A stretch of 64,000 bases of DNA from Candidatus Desulfovibrio intestinavium (GTDB lineage: Bacteria > Desulfobacterota > Desulfovibrionia > Desulfovibrionales > Desulfovibrionaceae): contig DWZD01000047.1 in NCBI GenBank assembly GCA_019118345.1, positions 105,198 through 169,197 on the forward strand. The letters run 5' to 3'. The notes below the pieces were generated by a model. That model worked only from the letters and a program-made list of their open reading frames with translations. It had not been told where the DNA came from and made no database searches. Positions 59,256-64,000 of this stretch are shown in pieces. A program made the position numbers and the translations under genes. Positions within the stretch are counted from its first letter, which is position 1, and each line of letters begins with the position of its first letter.

Positions 59256-60083
59256 TCACTTGCCGCGCACGACCGTCAGTCTTTCCGCCATGTCCTTGTG
59301 CCAGCCCTGTTCCCTGCAGTAGTCCACCAGATCGCGCGGGTAGAAGCCCCTTTCGCGGTAGCCGCTGTCGTCCAGACCGTTCAAAACGGTCAGCATGCCG
59401 GTCTCAAAGGCCCAGTAGCCGAGGTGCACGGCAGGATTGAAGGAATGGCGCTCACGCCAATAGCAGCCTTTGATGGACTCGCTCCGGTACCAGCACTTGA
59501 GATATTTTCGCATGGCGTTTTGCTGCTCCTCCCGGCTGCCGTCCAAGGAGGCAAACAAAATGCCGTAGGGATCTTCATGCAACAGCCCTGCCTCTTTTCC
59601 GGGAAAATCCTGTATGCCGAGGGCGGAAAACACCGCATGAATGAAGCTGTCCTCGCCGTCTTCCGGATCCCGGCTGATATGTTCGACAAGGATATTCAGA
59701 CATTCCGGAAGATTGAACAGCACCGTCCAGCTGGTGAGCATCATGGTGTAGTAGTAGGCGTCCGGCTCCCAGAGCTTGAATGTATGATCCGGGAAGGCCT
59801 CGTTATGCCGTTGCAAGTCATCAAATGCGTATTTCACATGGTCTCGCAGGCTCTCCAGCGGCTCCCCGGCGGAATAGCGCATCCATGCGTCTTCGATAAA
59901 GCACATGACGCGATGAAAACTGCACCGGCGCGCGGACGTGAGATCTTTTGCGGCCTCCTTGATTTGCTCACGGCTTTCCGCAAAATGCGGATCGGTGAAC
60001 ATGCTCTCGGTACCTTTCCGGTGTTCTTGATAGGCGTTTTCGGTGAAAAAGGGATCACGCCGTCTTTCTTCAAAGGTCTGCAT
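59256..60083 (-). CDS. PoNi/DUF1911-type immunity protein, orphan
   Basis: Protein of 275 residues, predicted all helical. The C-terminal region carries the DUF1911 hallmark HLGYWAFETGMLTVLNGLDD followed by GFYPRDLVDYCREQG (~238-272), seen in PoNi proteins that neutralise PoNe DNase toxins delivered by type VI or related secretion systems. The N-terminal half resembles the DUF1910 segment (CFIEDAWMRYSAGEPLESLR). No toxin gene is adjacent, so it looks like an orphan defence gene. GGAGG 4 bases upstream sets the ATG at 60083. It is flanked by direct copies of the mtaB 5' end, suggesting it was inserted there. Function is inference from family resemblance. Confidence 0.72.
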   Translation of the reverse strand: MQTFEERRRDPFFTENAYQEHRKGTESMFTDPHFAESREQIKEAAKDLTSARRCSFHRVMCFIEDAWMRYSAGEPLESLRDHVKYAFDDLQRHNEAFPDHTFKLWEPDAYYYTMMLTSWTVLFNLPECLNILVEHISRDPEDGEDSFIHAVFSALGIQDFPGKEAGLLHEDPYGILFASLDGSREEQQNAMRKYLKCWYRSESIKGCYWRERHSFNPAVHLGYWAFETGMLTVLNGLDDSGYRERGFYPRDLVDYCREQGWHKDMAERLTVVRGK

Positions 60084-60148
60084 ATGGCCTCCGTTATGCT
60101 CTGCTGCCATGTCCCGCGCAGGGGCTGGCCCCTCATGTTGTCCCTTAG

Positions 60149-60199
60149 TTGATTGACCGTGCAGCCGGAAGTCAGCGGATGAAATATCCGCGTGTCCAC
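60149..60199 (-). pseudogene. Truncated mtaB fragment (17 codons)
   Basis: The coding part of repeat copy B. On the minus strand 17 codons align with the first 17 of mtaB, 11 of them unchanged. There is no radical SAM domain after it, so it is a dead remnant. It marks one edge of the region into which the immunity gene came. Confidence 0.7.
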
Positions 60200-60246
60200 A
60201 ATTCCCCTTGTAGGCAATGCCCCGCCGCTTGACAAGCCGCCACGCC
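60149..60246. repeat. 98-bp direct repeat, copy B (mtaB 5' remnant)
   Basis: Diverged copy of 59146-59243. The mtaB start codon is now GTG and the frame continues only a few codons (VDTRIFHPLTSGCTVNQ versus MDTWTFHLLTFGCKVNQ) before homology ends. It retains the TTGACAAGCCGCC stretch that may serve as the -35 region for the M15 peptidase gene. Confidence 0.85.
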
Positions 60247-60262
60247 CGGTTACCCTGTGGTC

Positions 60263-61204
60263 ATGCGTCCCTTTTTCCGTTGCTGCCTTGCCGCTGTTGC
60301 GCTCCTTGCCGCCGCGCCCGTCGCCGTCCCTGCCGCCGAGGCCTTGCCGCCCGCTTCGTATCTTGCCGCCTGCGGCGGCGCCGATGCCGTCATCCCCCAG
60401 GGAGAGACCCTCCTTGACTGGCAATGCCTGCGCACCGCCCATCCGCAAATCCACTGCCTGCGCGCCGATGCGCAGGGCCGCCTCTGGCTGGAACTGGCCG
60501 ACGGTCGGCGCGTCCTCTATGATGAAGGCTTGCCGCTCGACCCCCACGGCCCGCCGCGCTGGGACGGGGATGTACGGGCCAGCATGGCCCGGCCCTACCC
60601 CCTTGACCCCCACCGGCCCCCGACCCCGGCGGGCGACTCGCCGGGCCGTCGCCGCTCCTATGCGCTGCTGCGCGCCCTCTACGGCGATTCGGCGGCCGCT
60701 GTCCGGCCCCGCCTGCGCACGGGAACCTTTTTCGGGCAGCGCGTACAAATGGAGGCCCGCGCGCTGGAAGCCCTGCAACGGGTGGAGGCCCGCCTTGCGC
60801 CGGAAGTGGCTCGCCAGCCCGCCCTGCGGGCCTACCTCGTCAGTGCGGGCGGCTTCCTCTGGCGGCGCATCGCCGGGGAGGATCGCCTCAGCCCTCATTC
60901 CTTCGGCATCGCCATTGACCTGAGTCCGCAAAAGGCTCCCTACTGGCGCTGGAGCCGCCGGCGCCCCCATCCCCTGCAAAGCGCCTATCCCACGGCCATC
61001 GTGAGCGCCTTTGAGGCCGAGGGCTTTGTCTGGGGCGGCAAATGGCATGAATATGACCTCATGCACTTTGAATTTCGGCCGGAAATCCTCTGCAAGGCTC
61101 GGCGCGCGGCAACGCCCCCCGATGCCGCGCCGTCCGCTGCCGCTTCCGTGCTGGGGAGGCCGCCCGCCGCCCCCGATCTCCCCGCTTCCCCCGCTCCCCG
61201 CTGA
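60263..61204 (+). CDS. M15-family peptidoglycan peptidase (D-Ala-D-Ala carboxypeptidase-like), secreted
   Basis: Protein of 313 residues with a signal peptide (MRPFFRCCLAAVALLAAAPV, cleaved near PAA before EALPP). The zinc ligands of M15 peptidases are in place: SPHSFGIAIDLSP (His and Asp, ~214-226) and the distal His in KWHEYDLMHFEFRPE (~259-273). It should cut peptide cross-links or stem peptides of the cell wall in the periplasm. The C-terminal ~40 residues are Ala and Pro-rich and probably unstructured. ATG at 60263 is chosen over an upstream GTG because the signal peptide starts there. Confidence 0.85.
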   Translation: MRPFFRCCLAAVALLAAAPVAVPAAEALPPASYLAACGGADAVIPQGETLLDWQCLRTAHPQIHCLRADAQGRLWLELADGRRVLYDEGLPLDPHGPPRWDGDVRASMARPYPLDPHRPPTPAGDSPGRRRSYALLRALYGDSAAAVRPRLRTGTFFGQRVQMEARALEALQRVEARLAPEVARQPALRAYLVSAGGFLWRRIAGEDRLSPHSFGIAIDLSPQKAPYWRWSRRRPHPLQSAYPTAIVSAFEAEGFVWGGKWHEYDLMHFEFRPEILCKARRAATPPDAAPSAAASVLGRPPAAPDLPASPAPR

Positions 61205-61319
61205 TGCGCCCGGCGGGCAACTTGCCCCCCGTCTCCGGCCTCTTGCCTCCGAACCGGGGACGTTGTATTTTCCCGAAACGGCACTTGACCGTACACAGTC
61301 TTTTACGGGGTAGCTGAGG

Positions 61320-62945
61320 ATGTCCAGAAAAATCATCATGTATGACACCACCCTGCGCGACGGCACGCAATCCGAGGAAGTGAGCCTCTCCACGGCGGAC
61401 AAGATCAAGGTCGCCCTGCGGCTGGACGAATTCGGCATCGACTACATCGAGGCGGGCTGGCCCGGTTCCAATCCCGTGGATGTGGAATTTTTCCGGGAAA
61501 TTGCCTCCTACCACCTCAAGCACGCCCGCATTGCGGCCTTCGGCAGCACCCACCATCCTGCCCATACGCCGGAAACCGATCCCAACCTCGCCGCCCTTGT
61601 GGAAGCCGCCGTGCCCGCGGTCACCATTTTCGGCAAATCCTGCGAGCGGCACGCCCGCGAGGCCCTCAACATCACCCCGGAGCGCAATCTCGAGGTCATC
61701 CGCAATTCCCTTGCCTACCTCTGCCGCTTCGTCGGCGAAGTCTACTTCGACGCCGAGCACTTCTTCGACGGCTACAAGCATGACGCCGCCTACGCCACCG
61801 CCGTCATCCGCACCGCCCACGAGGCCGGAGCGCGCATTTCCACCCTCTGCGATACCAACGGCGGCACCCTGCCCGACGATGTTGCCCGCATCGTCGAAGC
61901 CCTGCGCACGGCCCTGCCTGACGTGCGCTTGGGCATCCATGTCCACAACGACTGCGAAATGGCCGTGGCCAACAGCCTTGTGGCCGTGCAGGCCGGGGCC
62001 GAAATGGTGCAGGGCACCATCAACGGCGTGGGCGAACGCTGCGGCAATGCCAATCTCTGTTCCATCATCCCCGTGCTTCAGGTCAAATGCGGCCTGTCCT
62101 GTCTGCCGCCCGACGAAAGCCAGCGCCTGCGCCAGCTCAGCGCTCTTTCCGCATGGTTCGCCGAAGTGGCCAATATGAAGCCCTTTCGGCGGCAGCCCTT
62201 TGTGGGCAAGTCCGCCTTCGCCCACAAGGGCGGCGTGCACGCCAGCGCTGTCAACCGCTGCTCCTCCCTCTACGAACACATGCCCCCGGAAACCGTGGGC
62301 AATGCCCAGCGCATCCTCATCACCGAACTGGCCGGACGCAGCAACATCGTCTCCATGGCGCGCGGCTTCGGCTTCCACCTCGACAAGGATGAACCCGTGG
62401 TGCGCGGCCTGTTCAACGAACTCAAGAAAAAAACCTGCCTCGGTTATGACTACGCCTCCGCCGAGGCCAGCGTGGAACTGCTCATCCTGCGCAAACTCGC
62501 CCGGCGCGGCGTGCGCGACTTCTTCAGGCTCGTGCGCTACCACGTCACTTCCCTGCGCGGCAGCACCGGCGAAAACATGGACGAGGCCACCGTCATGGTG
62601 GAAGTGGAAGGCGTGGTCGAACATACTGCCGCCACCGGCAACGGCCCCGTCAACGCGCTGGACACCGCCCTGCGCAAGGCCCTCAAGCCCTTCTACCCCC
62701 GCCTGACCGAAATGCGCCTCCTCGACTTCAAGGTGCGCGTCCTCACCACCGCCGACGACGTGGGCCGCCCCGGCGGCACCGCCTCCGTCGTCCGCGTGCT
62801 CATCGAATCCGGCGACGCCTCCCGCACCTGGGTCACCGTCGGCGTCTCCCATGACATCATCGAAGCCAGCTGGCAGGCCCTCGCCGACTCCGTCATCTAC
62901 AAACTCTACCGCGATGAGGAAGAACGCCGCCGTCAGGATAACTAG
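61320..62945 (+). CDS. cimA: (R)-citramalate synthase
   Basis: Protein of 541 residues that condenses pyruvate and acetyl-CoA into citramalate, giving a threonine-independent route to isoleucine. The catalytic TIM barrel begins IIMYDTTLRDGTQSEEVSLS (~5-24), with the metal-binding LGIHVHNDCEMAVANSL (~204-220) and GTINGVGERCGNANL (~230-244). The C-terminal LeuA-type regulatory domain (~400-530) is present (NALDTALRKALKPFYP). SEEVSLS after GTQ and the overall length favour CimA over 2-isopropylmalate synthase. It is monocistronic with a very strong terminator. Confidence 0.93.
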   Translation: MSRKIIMYDTTLRDGTQSEEVSLSTADKIKVALRLDEFGIDYIEAGWPGSNPVDVEFFREIASYHLKHARIAAFGSTHHPAHTPETDPNLAALVEAAVPAVTIFGKSCERHAREALNITPERNLEVIRNSLAYLCRFVGEVYFDAEHFFDGYKHDAAYATAVIRTAHEAGARISTLCDTNGGTLPDDVARIVEALRTALPDVRLGIHVHNDCEMAVANSLVAVQAGAEMVQGTINGVGERCGNANLCSIIPVLQVKCGLSCLPPDESQRLRQLSALSAWFAEVANMKPFRRQPFVGKSAFAHKGGVHASAVNRCSSLYEHMPPETVGNAQRILITELAGRSNIVSMARGFGFHLDKDEPVVRGLFNELKKKTCLGYDYASAEASVELLILRKLARRGVRDFFRLVRYHVTSLRGSTGENMDEATVMVEVEGVVEHTAATGNGPVNALDTALRKALKPFYPRLTEMRLLDFKVRVLTTADDVGRPGGTASVVRVLIESGDASRTWVTVGVSHDIIEASWQALADSVIYKLYRDEEERRRQDN

Positions 62946-62960
62946 ATATGCCGTCGGCAA

Positions 62961-63007
62961 ACCGGGCAGTCGCGTTGCACAGGCAACGCGGCTGCCCGGT
63001 TTTTTTT
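62961..63007 (+). terminator. Strong intrinsic terminator of cimA
   Basis: Arms ACCGGGCAG and CTGCCCGGT extend into an inner CGCGTTG/CAACGCG stem, followed by eight T. It starts 16 bases past the cimA stop. Confidence 0.95.
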
Positions 63008-63287
63008 ATTGAGGGGGTTCTTTTCGTGGGGGGAAGGGGAACCCCTCAGCTAGCGCGTGAGGGGTTGCTCTGCTGTCGATGCCCGTAAGGCTCCTGCGTC
63101 GCCTAACGGGCACGGCCCTGCGGGCCGCCCGTTGGTCGCTCCCTTCCCCCCACACCCCCCAACCCCTCCCCAGCGCGCTTTACCGCCTCCCTGTTCCGGC
63201 GTCGTGCCGCACAGGCTTTCCCTTGCTCCTGACTGCCGTACCATGCGGAAAGGGGAGAGCCGCCCCGCGCCGGGCCGTCATGTTTCC

Positions 63288-63489
63288 GCGCTACGTCGTC
63301 CCCTGTCCTCATATTCCCGCGCCCGCCGACCATTGCCGTGACCCATTAAGGGACAAGCCGTGGCCCCCACCTGCAACAACGCGCCCTCTGTGCGCTATGT
63401 CATTCCTTGTCGTCATTCCCCCGTGTCCGCCAGCCAGTGCCGTGACCCATTAAAGGAAAAGCCTTCGTCCCGACCTGCAACAACGCGCC
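63288..63489. repeat. Two direct copies of a ~98-bp sequence
   Basis: Copy 1 is 63288-63385 and copy 2 is 63392-63489, separated by 6 bases. Both contain TGCCGTGACCCATTAA and end CTGCAACAACGCGCC. Over the last 52 bases I count 46 identical. There is no coding frame conserved between them. Confidence 0.8.
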
Positions 63490-63961
63490 GTCCCCCGGCC
63501 CCGGGCGCTCCCCTTCATCCTGCCCGACAACGTCAGCGCGTCATGGCGCGGAGGAGATCGCCGCCCGGAGGGGCGGAAGCTCCGACGCCGCCCGGACGTT
63601 CGTCCCGCGTGCGGGACAGCGGAAGGGCGACGCCCTATGACGCGCGTCAGAGAGGGGGACAGGGTACGCCTGAAGGGACACGATCCCCGCCACGGATGCC
63701 GGGCCCAAGGCGGGGTAGGGGTTGTAGGGGGCTAGGGGCTGCCAAGCCCCTGCCCCCTGCCGCAGCGCCGCGCAGGCGACCCGGCCCGGATGCCGGGCCA
63801 AAGCCGCCAGCCAACGAACGGCCAAAAGGAAAAGACGAAAATCCAAGGCCGCCGCAGGCCCTGCCGGGGGACGGTCGAGGCACGCGACGCCTTGGCGGGC
63901 CACCTCATTGTGGCAGTGACCCAAGCAAAAGTTTGGGGAAGGGAGTGGGGGAGCGCGAGGG

Positions 63962-64000
63962 GGCGAGGGAGAACCGTTTTTCAAAACGGTTTCCCTCGCC
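63962..64000. repeat. 39-base near-perfect palindrome at the window end
   Basis: Arms GGCGAGGGA and AACCGTTTT (joined by one bulged G) pair with AAAACGGTT and TCCCTCGCC around a 2-base loop, an 18-bp stem. It may be the terminator of a gene just beyond the window or a repeated extragenic hairpin. Confidence 0.75.

Larger units (their letters stand above)
63008..64000. other. About 1 kb without a convincing gene, rich in repeats and hairpins
   Basis: The open frames here lack ribosome sites, run on both strands and have skewed composition (very high Pro, Arg and Ala), so I call none. Visible structures are hairpins at 63040-63066 (AACCCCTCA / TGAGGGGTT) and 63081-63111 (GCCCGT..AGGC / GCCT..ACGGGC), a 98-bp tandem pair at 63288-63489, and a long palindrome at 63962-64000. 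Confidence 0.55.

Noticed and set aside
61059..62960. Minus-strand open frame of 633 codons opposite cimA
   Set aside because: Gly, Val and His-rich mirror of cimA, without start signals.
63288..63489. CRISPR array
   Set aside because: Only two long copies with a 6-base gap, no short regular repeats and no cas genes.
63541..63984. Minus-strand frame of 147 codons near the window end
   Set aside because: No ribosome site, Pro/Ala/Arg-skewed composition, starts inside the terminal palindrome, no recognisable domain.

Overview
The window is high-GC, densely coded chromosomal DNA from a sulfate-reducing deltaproteobacterium of the Desulfovibrio group. The strongest evidence is a complete adenylylsulfate reductase pair (aprB-aprA). 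Supporting evidence is a MucR-type regulator, CarD, two sigma-54 activators with GG-N10-GC promoters, a fliK-flgD-flgE hook cluster and a monotrichous-type flagellin gene. Almost everything is ordinary core genome. I see no insertion sequence, prophage, integrase or CRISPR array.

Layout, left to right. 1-5.6 kb (minus strand): 5' part of rho, carD, then an operon of a fused radical SAM protein (TIGR03960 plus DUF2344 type), an SGNH hydrolase and a small protein, then a small conserved protein. 5.8-13.7 kb: rnc (plus), flagellin, and the fliK-flgD-flgE operon. Flagellin and fliK each have a sigma-54-like promoter. 13.9-18.4 kb: a PAS/GAF/GGDEF diguanylate cyclase and a type V autotransporter. 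19-25.6 kb: first sigma-54 module, with an NAD(P)-binding dehydrogenase diverging from an AcoR-like activator that precedes a tripartite tricarboxylate transporter (tctB-tctA-tctC). 25.8-29.3 kb: tRNA-Ala(CGC), aprBA, pgl. 29.6-34.7 kb: B3/B4-domain protein with TrmO, an O-methyltransferase, MucR, a CapA-like phosphoesterase. 34-40.2 kb: second sigma-54 module, with ridA, a three-subunit amino/imino-acid dehydrogenase and an Asp/Glu-type racemase, diverging from a paralogous activator. 40.4-43.2 kb: a stand-alone YcaO protein, then rplM-rpsI. 43.5-46.7 kb: an HD protein and unknown secreted or membrane proteins. 47-51.3 kb: groES-groEL diverging from mgtE, which has a long leader with small Shine-Dalgarno-led reading frames. 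51.4-57.8 kb: PfpI/DJ-1 protein, FmdB zinc ribbon, and the operon yicC-remA-gmk-pyrF-TPR-recJ. 57.8-63 kb: mtaB, an orphan PoNi/DUF1911-type immunity gene between two copies of the mtaB 5' end, an M15 peptidase, cimA. The last 1 kb has no convincing gene but carries repeats and hairpins.

How the genes fit together. Energy metabolism is represented by aprBA (APS to sulfite). The qmo electron-transfer genes that often follow it are not here. The two activators share the same architecture and a virtually identical block in the N-terminal domain. Each sits beside a candidate palindromic operator and a sigma-54 promoter, so the two modules look like related inducible systems: one for uptake of an organic acid, one for oxidation of an amino or imino acid. 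Most promising for follow-up are the immunity-gene island with its 98-bp flanking duplication, the mgtE leader, the amine-oxidising operon and the isolated YcaO gene.
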